Positions 15,017 through 23,686 of a stretch of DNA of 51,276 nt are shown here, one piece after another (position 1 is the first letter of the stretch; each line of letters begins with the position of its first letter). Under the pieces are notes generated by a model. The model did not search any database. It was given only the letters and a program-made list of their open reading frames with translations, and had not been told where the DNA came from. The stretch is taken from contig NZ_FOFF01000058.1 in assembly GCF_900110755.1 (NCBI RefSeq), positions 1 through 51,276 on the forward strand, read 5' to 3'. The position numbers and the translations under genes were made by a program. This DNA comes from Streptomyces sp. yr375 (GTDB taxonomy: Bacteria > Actinomycetota > Actinomycetes > Streptomycetales > Streptomycetaceae).

Positions 15017-16930
15017 ATGCAGATCCAAGACCTTCCGTACCCCGACCCGGGTGTGCCGGACGCCCGCTCGGGCCCCCGCTTCCTGTGGTGGCTCGGCCGC
15101 AATCAGTTGGGCGGCCAGCTCAAGTCCCTGGCCTGGGGGCTGCTGCACTTCGTCGCCGTCTCGGCGCAGCCGTTCTGCGTCGGGTTCGCCGTCGAGGCCG
15201 TCGTAAACCGCTCCGGTACCCGGCTCGCCCTCGCCGGCGGGCTGATGGCCCTGTTCGGTGCCGCCACCGCGATCGGCGACACCTTCCTGCACCGGGCCGC
15301 CGTCACCAACTGGATCACCGCCGCCGCCCGGGTCCAGCAACTGCTGGCCCGCAAGGCCTCGCAGCTCGGCTCCGCGCTGACCCGGCGGGTCGCGGCCGGT
15401 GAGGTGGTGGCCGTGTCCACGGGCGACGTCGAGAAGATCGGCTGGTTCGTGGAGGCCGTGTCCCGCTTCACCGCCGCGGCCGCCACGGTCGTGCTGGTCT
15501 GCGTCGGCCTGGTCGTCTACCAGCCGGCCCTCGGCGTGGTCGTCGCCGTCGGCCTGCCCGTCGTCGCGCTCGCGGCGCTGCCCCTGCTGCCCGCGGCGAC
15601 ACGACGGGCCGACGTCCAGCGCGAGAAGGCCGGACGCGCCACCGAGCTCGCCTCGGACACCGTGGCCGGCCTGCGGGTGCTGCGCGGGATCGGCGGCGAG
15701 GAACTGTTCCTCGACCGCTACCGCAGCGCCTCCCAGGAGGTCCGGCACGCCGCCGTGCGCAGCGCGCGCATGTGGTCCCTGATCAGCGCCATCCAGGTGC
15801 TGCTGCCCGGCCTGCTGCTGATCGCGGTCGTCTGCTACGGCGTCCGCCTGGCCCGCGAGGGCCGCATCACCGTCGGCGAACTGGTCACGGTCTACAGCTC
15901 CGTCATGGTCCTGGCCTATCCCCTCAGGCACTTCGAGGAGATCGCGATGGCCTACTCCTTCTCGCGTCCGTCGGCCAAACGGGCCGCACGCGTGCTGTCC
16001 CTGGAACGGGTCACCGACATCGGCGGATCACGGACGGCCGACACACCCTCGGGCGACCTGTACGACCCCGCCACCGGCCTGCTCGCCCCGGCCGCCCGGC
16101 TCACCGCCGTGGTGTGCGGCGACCCGGACGCGGCCGGACAACTGGCGGAACGGCTGGGCGGACACCCCCCGGAAGACGGTCCGTCGGTGCTGCTCGGCGG
16201 CGTCCCGCTGGACGAACTGCCGCTGGACCGCGCGCGCACGGCCGTCCTCGTCCAGGACAAGGACCCGGTGCTGCTGTCCGGCAGGCTGCGCGACCTGCTC
16301 GACGTGCCCGCCTCGGGCAAGGTCGACGCCGGTGCGGCGCTCGCCGCCGCCCAGTGCGGGGACGTCCTCGAAGCGCTCGTACAGGGCTCGTTGGACGCCG
16401 ACGACCCGCTGGACGCACGTATCACCGAACGCGGCCGGTCCCTCTCCGGTGGCCAGCGGCAACGGCTCGCGCTGGCCCGCTCCCTGTACACGGACCCCGA
16501 GGTGCTCGTCCTGGACGAGCCCACCTCGGCCGTCGACTCGCACACCGAGGCACGGATCGCCGAAGGACTGCGCGAACTGCGCGCGGGGCGCACGACGGTC
16601 GTGTTCACCTCGTCCCCGCTGCTGCTGGACCGGGCCGACCGGGTCGTGCTCGTGCACGAGGGCGAGGCCGTCACGGTCGGCCTGCACCGCGAACTGCTGC
16701 ACACCGAGCCCCGGTACCGGGCCGTGGTCACCAGGGAGACCGACGAAGAGGCCACCCTGAACGGCGTGTTGAAGCACTTGGACGACGGCGAACTCGAAGT
16801 CGACGGCCTCAAAGCCAACGGACTCGAAACCGCCGAACTAACCAACGAAGTAACCGACGAACTGACCGACGGACTGACCGACGGTCTAGAAGACATCGAC
16901 CGCGAAGAGATCATCGAGGAGACCGCATGA
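15017..16930 (+). CDS. ABC exporter subunit with degenerate Walker A (heterodimer partner 1)
   Basis: The 637-residue protein has a six-helix exporter domain (about residues 30-310) and a nucleotide-binding domain. The domain keeps a perfect signature LSGGQRQ (476-482) and Walker B VLVLDEPTSAVD. The Walker A site is gone: CGDPDAAGQLAERL (about 368-381) replaces G-x-x-G-x-G-K-[ST]. The H-loop His is also replaced (VVFTSSPLLL). On its own it could not hydrolyse ATP. The C-terminal 60 residues are acidic and repetitive (LTNEVTDELTDGLTDGLED). The last codons overlap the next ABC gene as ATGA, so the two are translationally coupled and surely form a heterodimer. Confidence 0.88.
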   Translation: MQIQDLPYPDPGVPDARSGPRFLWWLGRNQLGGQLKSLAWGLLHFVAVSAQPFCVGFAVEAVVNRSGTRLALAGGLMALFGAATAIGDTFLHRAAVTNWITAAARVQQLLARKASQLGSALTRRVAAGEVVAVSTGDVEKIGWFVEAVSRFTAAAATVVLVCVGLVVYQPALGVVVAVGLPVVALAALPLLPAATRRADVQREKAGRATELASDTVAGLRVLRGIGGEELFLDRYRSASQEVRHAAVRSARMWSLISAIQVLLPGLLLIAVVCYGVRLAREGRITVGELVTVYSSVMVLAYPLRHFEEIAMAYSFSRPSAKRAARVLSLERVTDIGGSRTADTPSGDLYDPATGLLAPAARLTAVVCGDPDAAGQLAERLGGHPPEDGPSVLLGGVPLDELPLDRARTAVLVQDKDPVLLSGRLRDLLDVPASGKVDAGAALAAAQCGDVLEALVQGSLDADDPLDARITERGRSLSGGQRQRLALARSLYTDPEVLVLDEPTSAVDSHTEARIAEGLRELRAGRTTVVFTSSPLLLDRADRVVLVHEGEAVTVGLHRELLHTEPRYRAVVTRETDEEATLNGVLKHLDDGELEVDGLKANGLETAELTNEVTDELTDGLTDGLEDIDREEIIEETA

Positions 16931-18708
16931 TCGGCGTGGCGCCGCCCGCGTTCGACCCGGCGGCACCGACGACGGCGAACACCCTGCCCGTCGGCGCCCC
17001 CGCGACCGTACGCGCCTACGTGGCCGAACTCCTGCGCCGGCACCGCCGCGCCTTCCTGCTGCTCCTGTTCGTCAACACGGTCGCCACGGTCGCCTCGATG
17101 GTGGGTCCTTGGCTGCTCGGCGATCTCGTGGAGCGGCTGTCGGACGGAGCGCGCGAGCTCCATCTCGGCTTCACCGCCTCGCTGTTCGTGCTCGCCCTGG
17201 TCGTCCATGCCGCCTTCACACGGCAGGTACGGCTGCGCGGCGCGATGCTCGGCGAACGGATGTTGGCCGACCTGCGCGAGGACTTCCTCGTACGGTCGGT
17301 CCGGCTGCCGCCGGGCGTGCTGGAGCGGGCCGGGACGGGCGACCTGCTGTCCCGGATCACGACGGACATCGACCGGCTGGCCAACGCGATGCGGGAGGCC
17401 GTGCCCCAGCTCACGATCGGCGTGATGTGGGCGCTGCTGCTGCTCGGCGGGCTCGTCGTCACGGCACCGCCGCTGGCGCCTGCCGTACTGCTCGCGGTGC
17501 CGCTCCTGGTGGTCGGGTGCCGCTGGTACTTCAAACGGGCGCCCGTCGGCTACCGCTCGGAGGCCGCCGGGTACGCCGCCGTGGCCGCCGCCCTCGCCGA
17601 GACCGTGGACGCCGGCCGCACCGTCGAGGCCCACCGGCTGGGCGATCGTCGCGTCGCGCTCTCGGAGCAGCGCATCCAGCAGTGGACCGCGTGGGAGCGG
17701 TACACGCTGTGGCTGCGGTCGGTGCTCTTCCCCGTCATCAACCTCGTGCACGTCACGGTGCTCGGCTCGGTCCTCATGCTCGGCGGTGTGTTCGTCCTTC
17801 AGGGCTGGATAGGGGTCGGTCAACTGACGACGGGCGCGCTCCTGGCGCAGATGCTCGTCGACCCGGTCAATCTCATCCTCCGCTGGTACGACGAACTTCA
17901 AGTTGCTCAGGTGTCGCTGGCCCGCCTCGTCGGAGTGCGCGACATCGAGCCGGACGGCGGGGACTCCGGGCTTGCGCCGGACGGCCGCGACGTGCTCGCC
18001 GACCGGGTGCACTTCGGCTACCGCGAGGGCGTCGACGTGCTGCGCAAGGTGTCCCTGGAGGTCTCCCCCGGGACCCGGCTGGCCCTGGTCGGCCCTTCGG
18101 GCGCGGGCAAGTCCACGCTGGGGCGGCTGCTCGCCGGGATCTACGCGCCGCGCGACGGCCGGATCACCCTCGGCGGTGCCGAGCTGTCGCGGATGACCGC
18201 CGAACGGGTCCGTTCCCACGTGGCGCTCGTCAACCAGGAGCATCACGTCTTCGTCGGCTCCCTGCGCGACAACCTCCGGCTCGCCCGGACGGGTGCGGCG
18301 GACGCCGAGCTGTGGGCGGCGCTGGGCGCGGTCGACGCGGACGGCTGGGCCCGGGCGCTGGACGACGGCCTCGACACCGATGTCGGCTCCGGCGGCGCTG
18401 CGCTCACCCCGGCGCAGGCCCAGCAGATCGCGCTGGCCCGCCTGGTGCTGGCCGACCCCCACACGCTGGTCCTGGACGAGGCGACCTCGCTGCTCGACCC
18501 GCGTGCCGCCCGCCATCTGGAGCGGTCCCTCGCCCGCGTCCTGGACGGCCGCACCGTCGTCGCCATCGCCCACCGCCTGCACACCGCCCACGACGCCGAC
18601 GTCATCGCCGTCGTCGAGAACGGCCGCATCAGCGAGCTGGGCAGCCATGCCGAGCTGGTCGCGGCGGACGGAGCGTACGCGGCACTCTGGCGGTCGTGGC
18701 ACGGGTGA
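16927..18708 (+). CDS. ABC exporter subunit with degenerate signature motif (heterodimer partner 2)
   Basis: The 593-residue half-transporter has Walker A GPSGAGKST (389-397), a Q-loop at about 437, Walker B TLVLDEATSLLD and H-loop AIAHRLHT, all intact. The LSGGQ signature is replaced by LTPAQAQQ (493-500). This defect mirrors that of the upstream partner. The dimer would have one complete ATP site (Walker A of this subunit facing LSGGQ of the other) and one dead site. It starts at the ATG overlapping the previous stop. The substrate is unknown. Confidence 0.9.
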   Translation: MIGVAPPAFDPAAPTTANTLPVGAPATVRAYVAELLRRHRRAFLLLLFVNTVATVASMVGPWLLGDLVERLSDGARELHLGFTASLFVLALVVHAAFTRQVRLRGAMLGERMLADLREDFLVRSVRLPPGVLERAGTGDLLSRITTDIDRLANAMREAVPQLTIGVMWALLLLGGLVVTAPPLAPAVLLAVPLLVVGCRWYFKRAPVGYRSEAAGYAAVAAALAETVDAGRTVEAHRLGDRRVALSEQRIQQWTAWERYTLWLRSVLFPVINLVHVTVLGSVLMLGGVFVLQGWIGVGQLTTGALLAQMLVDPVNLILRWYDELQVAQVSLARLVGVRDIEPDGGDSGLAPDGRDVLADRVHFGYREGVDVLRKVSLEVSPGTRLALVGPSGAGKSTLGRLLAGIYAPRDGRITLGGAELSRMTAERVRSHVALVNQEHHVFVGSLRDNLRLARTGAADAELWAALGAVDADGWARALDDGLDTDVGSGGAALTPAQAQQIALARLVLADPHTLVLDEATSLLDPRAARHLERSLARVLDGRTVVAIAHRLHTAHDADVIAVVENGRISELGSHAELVAADGAYAALWRSWHG

Positions 18709-19233
18709 GGAGGCCTCGTGCCAGTGCCGGAGGTCGGCGCCGGCACGAGGGCTGGGGGCCTCGGTGCGAGTCCGGAACCGGGGCCGGAGCCGAGGCCGGG
18801 GCCGGAGCCGGAGCCGGAGCCGGAGCCGGGGCCGGGGCCGGGGCCGGAGCCGGAGCCGGAGCCGGGTGTCGCGGCCGGTACTGGTGCCGGTAGGGCGGCC
18901 GGCACCGGAGGTGGTGGTGCTGGCCCTGGTGACGGCACCCTCTGCGGAGCCTCCGGGAGGAGAGCAAGCATCCGTGTCCGGGGCGGCACGCAGGGGCATG
19001 TGGGCAGCCCCAGGTCGCGGGCCCGACGCTCGGGCCGAGGCGACCCGGGCCCGCCCCGGTGCGTGCTTTGGCGTTGCGCGGTCCCGAAGCGGGGTGGAAC
19101 GCTGGATAGCGGCACCCGCGCGCGACGCACTCGGAAACCCTCCCGAACACGCCGCGCCCGGCCGGTGCTCCGTACGGCGGTATCCCACCGCCGACTGCGG
19201 AGAGTACGGGCCCGTCACCCCCTGGAGGTACCC
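18709..19233. other. 525-nt gap holding a hexamer repeat and the upstream region of the DUF5709 gene
   Basis: The first part is low-complexity (see repeat at 18781-18866). The rest (about 18870-19233) has no gene I can support. An in-frame extension of the DUF5709 gene back to 18718 is open but reads as Pro/Gly/Glu repeats followed by Arg-rich sequence, which does not look like protein. Confidence 0.5.
18781..18866. repeat. GGAGCC/GGGGCC hexamer tandem repeat
   Basis: About fourteen imperfect copies of a 6-bp unit (GGAGCC or GGGGCC) run in tandem. It would be prone to slippage, and in all frames encodes simple dipeptides (Pro-Glu, Ala-Gly and similar). Confidence 0.8.
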
Positions 19234-19704
19234 GTGAACAGCGCCGACGGATGGGGAGACGACGTCTACCAGCCCGACGCGTCCGACATCCAGGAGGACG
19301 CGGGACTGCTCGACGTGGAGGACACCCTGGAGAACGACGGCGTCGGGGACCCCCTCGACCGCGGCTGGTCGCCTCCGGACCGCCCCTGGGCCGTGGAACA
19401 CACCGGTGTGACCGCCGCGGAGCGCCGACAGGGGGAGAGCCTGGACCAGCGGCTTGCGGAAGAGCTCCCGGACCTCGACGTGCCCGACGGCGACGGCCTC
19501 GGCGACTGCGACGGCACCGACGGGGAACTCCTCGACAACGAGGTCGGCGCCGCCCGCTCCGGCCGGCTCGTGGCACCGGACGAAGGCGTCCACGAGGACG
19601 AGGAGAGCGCGCTGATCGCCACGGACGTGGGCATCGACGGCGCTGCCGCCTCCGCCGAGGAGGCCGCGATGCACATCGTCGACGAGGACGCCCTGTCCGG
19701 TTGA
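19234..19704 (+). CDS. DUF5709 family acidic protein
   Basis: The 156-residue protein starts at GTG 19234, ten bases after GGAGG. The sequence is strongly acidic: DVYQPDASDIQEDAGLLDVE, PDRPWAVEHTGVTAAERRQG, SLDQRLAEELPDL, and an ending ...AAMHIVDEDALSG. This pattern belongs to the actinobacterial DUF5709 family, whose function is not known to me. It has no signal peptide or membrane segment and is probably cytosolic. It lies 66 nt before rpmE2 on the same strand. Confidence 0.82.
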   Translation: MNSADGWGDDVYQPDASDIQEDAGLLDVEDTLENDGVGDPLDRGWSPPDRPWAVEHTGVTAAERRQGESLDQRLAEELPDLDVPDGDGLGDCDGTDGELLDNEVGAARSGRLVAPDEGVHEDEESALIATDVGIDGAAASAEEAAMHIVDEDALSG

Positions 19705-19770
19705 CCCGCCCGCGGCCGGCCCGGCCGTTCCCGGCCCGTCGCCGCCGCCTGCACCCCACGAGGAGCACGC

Positions 19771-20028
19771 ATGCAGCAGGACAAACAGCCCGACTACCAC
19801 CCGGTCGTCTTCCGCGACCGCACGGCCGGTTACGCCTTCCTCACCCGGTCCACGGCGGCCAGCGACCAGACGATCGAGTGGGACGACGGCGAGACCTACC
19901 CGGTCGTGGACGTGGAGATCTCCTCGGAGAGCCACCCCTTCTACACCGGCACGGCACGCACTGTGGACACGGAGGGCCGCCTGGCCCGCTTCGAGCGGCG
20001 CTACGGCGACGGCGGGGCGATGACCTGA
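19771..20028 (+). CDS. rpmE2: 50S ribosomal protein L31 type B (zinc-independent)
   Basis: The 85-residue protein matches type B L31: YHPVVFRDRTAGYAFLTRST, the acidic W-D-D-G-E-T-Y-P segment, SSESHPFYTG and ERRYGDGG at the end. It lacks the CxxC zinc motif of the type A paralogue, as expected for the form that replaces L31 under zinc limitation. Such genes are usually Zur-repressed. I found no AT-rich Zur box in the 66 nt upstream, so the promoter may lie ahead of the DUF5709 gene. Shine-Dalgarno is GAGGAG. Confidence 0.92.
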   Translation: MQQDKQPDYHPVVFRDRTAGYAFLTRSTAASDQTIEWDDGETYPVVDVEISSESHPFYTGTARTVDTEGRLARFERRYGDGGAMT

Positions 20029-20034
20029 ACCAGT

Positions 20035-20094
20035 GCCGACGCCACCGCTGACACCACCGCCGACGCCGCCGCTGACACCACCGCCGACACCTCC
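20035..20094. repeat. Five tandem 12-bp repeats after rpmE2
   Basis: Units alternate GCCGAC[GA]CC[AGT]CC and GCTGACACCACC at exactly 12-bp spacing. They start six bases after the rpmE2 stop. The reading frame stays open for over 40 codons beyond that stop, encoding an Ala/Asp/Thr repeat. Confidence 0.7.
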
Positions 20095-20153
20095 GTGATC
20101 GCCGCCGTCACCGCGGCTGCCGCACCGGCCGGCAGCACCCATCGCACCGTCCG

Positions 20154-20948
20154 TCAGATGTAGTTGAGGGCGGCGGCCCCGCCCACTCCGCCGAGCAGCA
20201 TGAACACGGGCATCAGCACCTTCAGCTCGACCCAACTGCCCGCCCGGAACCGCATCGCCTTGGGCGGACCGATCGGGTACCAGCGCTTGCGCCCGATCGG
20301 GATGGGCCACAGGACCGGGCAGCCGGAGACGGTCAGCGCGTCCCCGATGTCGTGCACCAGCGCGCCCAGCACGATCGGCAGCCCCAGCCACAGGTACTCC
20401 TGGCCCGGGTCCGTGAACAGCCAGCCCGCGCCGTTGCCCGGCTTGTCGAGCACACCGGCGAGGATCCACGCACTGGTCGCGGCGAGCAGCCACACCAGCA
20501 CGTCGCTGCTGGAACCCCGGGCGGCCCGCCACAGCAGGCCCTCGATCGCCAGCACCATGTGCACGAAGAGGATCGCCAGCACCGCCCAGCGGCCCCCGGT
20601 GATCGCCAACGCCGAAGCGCCCGCGCCGATCATGACCGCCCACAGCCAGGTGTGGGTGAGCGTGCGGTGCCCTCCGGAGCGACGCGGGTCGCCCTGCTTC
20701 CTCGTGGACTTGTAGACGGCGTAGGAGAGCTTGTCGACGATCTCGCAGAGCCAGCGCGAGACGGGGCCGAAGGCCCGGGAGATGGTGGCGGCCTTGTGGT
20801 CGAGATCCGGGGCGAGTGCCGCGCCTGCGCAGATCAGCGCACCGACGAGCAGGACCGGCCAGGGCATCGTGTGCCCGGCCGCCGCGGCGGCCGCACCGAC
20901 GCCGAGCCAGGCGGCGGCGCCCGACAGTGAGTGTGCTGGTCCCATCAT
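20154..20948 (-). CDS. Membrane metal-dependent hydrolase (YdjM/LexA-regulated family)
   Basis: The 264-residue integral membrane protein has about five hydrophobic segments. It belongs to the YdjM-like 'membrane-bound metal-dependent hydrolase' family: MMGPAHSLSGAAAWL at the start (conserved His), APDLDHKAAT, SGGHRTLTHTW and ALVHDIGDALTVSGCPVLWP. The His/Asp set should bind metal. Two adjacent ATGs (20948 and 20945) are both plausible starts; the longer ORF to 21104 adds unconserved Arg-rich sequence. Substrate is unknown. It is divergent from the helicase gene. Confidence 0.85.
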   Translation of the reverse strand: MMGPAHSLSGAAAWLGVGAAAAAAGHTMPWPVLLVGALICAGAALAPDLDHKAATISRAFGPVSRWLCEIVDKLSYAVYKSTRKQGDPRRSGGHRTLTHTWLWAVMIGAGASALAITGGRWAVLAILFVHMVLAIEGLLWRAARGSSSDVLVWLLAATSAWILAGVLDKPGNGAGWLFTDPGQEYLWLGLPIVLGALVHDIGDALTVSGCPVLWPIPIGRKRWYPIGPPKAMRFRAGSWVELKVLMPVFMLLGGVGGAAALNYI

Positions 20949-21093
20949 GGCCGTTGCCCGCCCTATTCCTCGTGTACCGCTGTCCAGTTGACCGGGTGCG
21001 ATAACGCTCCGTCGGCGACACAGCGTAGCGGTCGTGATCTTCGGGCCGGCAGCCGATTCCCCCATCAAGGGCGCGGACAGGCAAGATGGGGTC

Positions 21094-23607
21094 GTGACCC
21101 TCATCGATCAGTTGCCGCCGACCGCAGATCCCGACGCCCTGTACGAAGCCTTCGAGTCCTGGGCGCAGGAGCGCGGTCTGACGCTCTACTCCCATCAGGA
21201 GGAGGCGCTGATCGAGGTGGTCTCCGGGGCGAACGTGATCGTGTCGACGCCCACCGGCTCCGGCAAGAGCATGATCGCGGCGGCCGCGCACTTCGCGGCC
21301 CTCGCCCGCGACGAGGTCACCTTCTACACGGCCCCGATCAAGGCGCTGGTGTCGGAGAAGTTCTTCGAACTGTGCAAGATCTTCGGCACGGAGAACGTCG
21401 GCATGCTGACCGGCGACGCGTCCGTGAACTCCGACGCCCCGGTCATCTGCTGCACCGCCGAGGTGCTCGCGTCGATCGCGCTGCGCGACGGCAAGAACGC
21501 GGACGTCGGCCAGGTCGTCATGGACGAGTTCCACTTCTACGCGGAGGGCGACCGCGGCTGGGCGTGGCAGATCCCCATCCTGGAGCTGCCGCAGGCGCAG
21601 TTCGTCCTCATGTCGGCCACGCTGGGCGACGTGTCCTTCTTCGAGCAGGACCTCAAGCGGCGCACCGGCCGCCCCACGTCGGTGGTCCGCTCGGCGACCC
21701 GGCCCGTACCGCTCTCCTACGAGTACCAGTACACGCCGATGACGGAGACGCTCACCGACCTGCTGGCCACGAAGCAGGCGCCCGTCTACATCGTGCACTT
21801 CACGCAGGCGCAGGCGGTGGAGCGGGCGCAGGCGCTGATGAGCATCAACATGTGCTCGCGCGAGGAGAAGGAGCAGATCGCCGACCTGATCGGCAAGTTC
21901 CGCTTCACCACGAAGTTCGGCAGCAACCTCTCGCGCTACGTGCGGCACGGCATCGGCGTCCACCACGCCGGCATGCTGCCCAAGTACCGACGGCTGGTGG
22001 AGAAGCTCGCCCAGGCCGGCCTGCTGAAGGTGATCTGCGGTACGGACACGCTGGGCGTGGGCGTCAACGTGCCCATCCGCACCGTGCTGTTCACGGCGCT
22101 GACCAAGTACGACGGCAACCGGGTGCGCACCCTGCGGGCCCGTGAGTTCCACCAGATCGCCGGCCGGGCCGGGCGGGCCGGTTTCGACACGGCGGGCTAC
22201 GTGGTCGCCCAAGCGCCCGAGCACGTCATCGAGAACGAGAAGGCGCTGACGAAGGCCGGCGACGACCCGAAGAAGCGTCGCAAGGTGGTGCGCAAGAAAG
22301 CGCCGGAAGGCTTTGTCGGCTGGACGGAGAACACCTTCGACAAGCTCATCGAGTCGGAACCGGAACCGCTGACGTCGCGTTTCCGGGTGACGCACACGAT
22401 GCTGCTGTCGGTTATCGCCCGGCCCGGCAACGCCTTCGAGGCGATGCGACACCTGCTGGAGGACAACCACGAGCCGCGCAAGCAGCAACTGCGGCACATC
22501 CGGCGCGCGATCGCGATCTACCGCTCGCTGCTGGACGGCGGAATCGTCGAGAAGCTCGACGAACCCGACGGCACGGGCCGTATCGTCCGCCTCACCGTGG
22601 ACCTCCAGCAGGACTTCGCGCTGAACCAGCCGCTGTCCACCTTCGCGCTGGCCGCGTTCGAACTGCTCGACCCGGAGTCGCCGTCCTACGCACTCGACAT
22701 GGTCTCCGTCGTCGAGTCCACGTTGGACGATCCGCGGCAGATCCTGGCCGCCCAGCAGAACAAGGCGCGCGGCGAGGCGGTGGCCGCGATGAAGGCGGAC
22801 GGCGTCGAGTACGAGGAGCGCATGGAGCGCCTCCAGGACGTCACGTACCCGAAGCCGCTGGAGGAGCTGCTCTTCCACGCGTACAACACCTACCGCAAGA
22901 GCCACCCGTGGGTCGGCGACCACCCGTTGTCGCCGAAGTCCGTCATCCGTGACATGTACGAACGGGCCATGTCCTTCACCGAGTTGGTGTCGCACTACGA
23001 GCTGGCCCGCACCGAGGGCATCGTGCTGCGCTACCTGGCCAGCGCCTACAAGGCCCTCGACCACACCGTCCCCGACGACCTCAAGTCCGAGGATCTGCAG
23101 GACCTGATCGAGTGGCTGGGCGAGATGGTGCGCCAGGTCGACTCGAGCCTGCTGGACGAGTGGGAGCAACTCGCCAACCCGGAGGAGATGACCGCCGAGG
23201 AAGCCCAGGAGAAGGCCGACGAGGTCAAGCCGGTCACCGCCAACGCCCGTGCCTTCCGTGTCCTGGTCCGCAACGCGATGTTCCGCCGTGTCGAGCTCGC
23301 CGCCCTCGACCACGTCGACGCGCTGGGCGAGTTGGACGCCGAGTCCGGCTGGGACGCCGACGCGTGGGGCGAGGCGATGGACAAGTACTGGGACGAGTAC
23401 GACGACCTCGGTACCGGTCCGGACGCCCGGGGTCCCAAGCTGCTCGTCATCCAGGAGGAGCCGCAGAACGCCCTGTGGCGGGTCCGCCAGATCTTCGACG
23501 ACCCGAACGACGATCACGACTGGGGCATCAGTGCGGAGGTCGACCTCACGGCCTCCGACGCCGAGAGCCGCGCGGTCCTGCGCGTCACCGCCGTCGGCCA
23601 GTTGTGA
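21094..23607 (+). CDS. Ski2-like DEAD/DEAH-box RNA helicase with DUF3516-type C-terminus
   Basis: The 837-residue cytosolic helicase starts at GTG 21094 (VTLIDQLPPTADPD); a longer frame from 21034 is less likely. Motif I STPTGSGKS (about residue 50), motif II as DEFH (about 143), motif III MSATLG, and motif VI HQIAGRAGRAGFD are all present. The long helical C-terminal region after about residue 430 matches the actinobacterial DUF3516 helicases, related to Ski2/Mtr4 RNA unwinding enzymes. It likely acts in RNA turnover or ribosome-related processing. A TTGACC -35-like box sits at about 20988. Confidence 0.88.
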   Translation: MTLIDQLPPTADPDALYEAFESWAQERGLTLYSHQEEALIEVVSGANVIVSTPTGSGKSMIAAAAHFAALARDEVTFYTAPIKALVSEKFFELCKIFGTENVGMLTGDASVNSDAPVICCTAEVLASIALRDGKNADVGQVVMDEFHFYAEGDRGWAWQIPILELPQAQFVLMSATLGDVSFFEQDLKRRTGRPTSVVRSATRPVPLSYEYQYTPMTETLTDLLATKQAPVYIVHFTQAQAVERAQALMSINMCSREEKEQIADLIGKFRFTTKFGSNLSRYVRHGIGVHHAGMLPKYRRLVEKLAQAGLLKVICGTDTLGVGVNVPIRTVLFTALTKYDGNRVRTLRAREFHQIAGRAGRAGFDTAGYVVAQAPEHVIENEKALTKAGDDPKKRRKVVRKKAPEGFVGWTENTFDKLIESEPEPLTSRFRVTHTMLLSVIARPGNAFEAMRHLLEDNHEPRKQQLRHIRRAIAIYRSLLDGGIVEKLDEPDGTGRIVRLTVDLQQDFALNQPLSTFALAAFELLDPESPSYALDMVSVVESTLDDPRQILAAQQNKARGEAVAAMKADGVEYEERMERLQDVTYPKPLEELLFHAYNTYRKSHPWVGDHPLSPKSVIRDMYERAMSFTELVSHYELARTEGIVLRYLASAYKALDHTVPDDLKSEDLQDLIEWLGEMVRQVDSSLLDEWEQLANPEEMTAEEAQEKADEVKPVTANARAFRVLVRNAMFRRVELAALDHVDALGELDAESGWDADAWGEAMDKYWDEYDDLGTGPDARGPKLLVIQEEPQNALWRVRQIFDDPNDDHDWGISAEVDLTASDAESRAVLRVTAVGQL

Positions 23608-23686
23608 CCAGCGAGGCAGACGGCGAAGCAGGCGGCCGAGTACGTACAGAACAAGGCATGGCAGAGGGCACAGGAGGAGCGCACCG

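Noticed and set aside
19705..19770. Zur box upstream of rpmE2
   Set aside because: The gap is GC-rich with no TGAAAATGATTTTCA-like palindrome.
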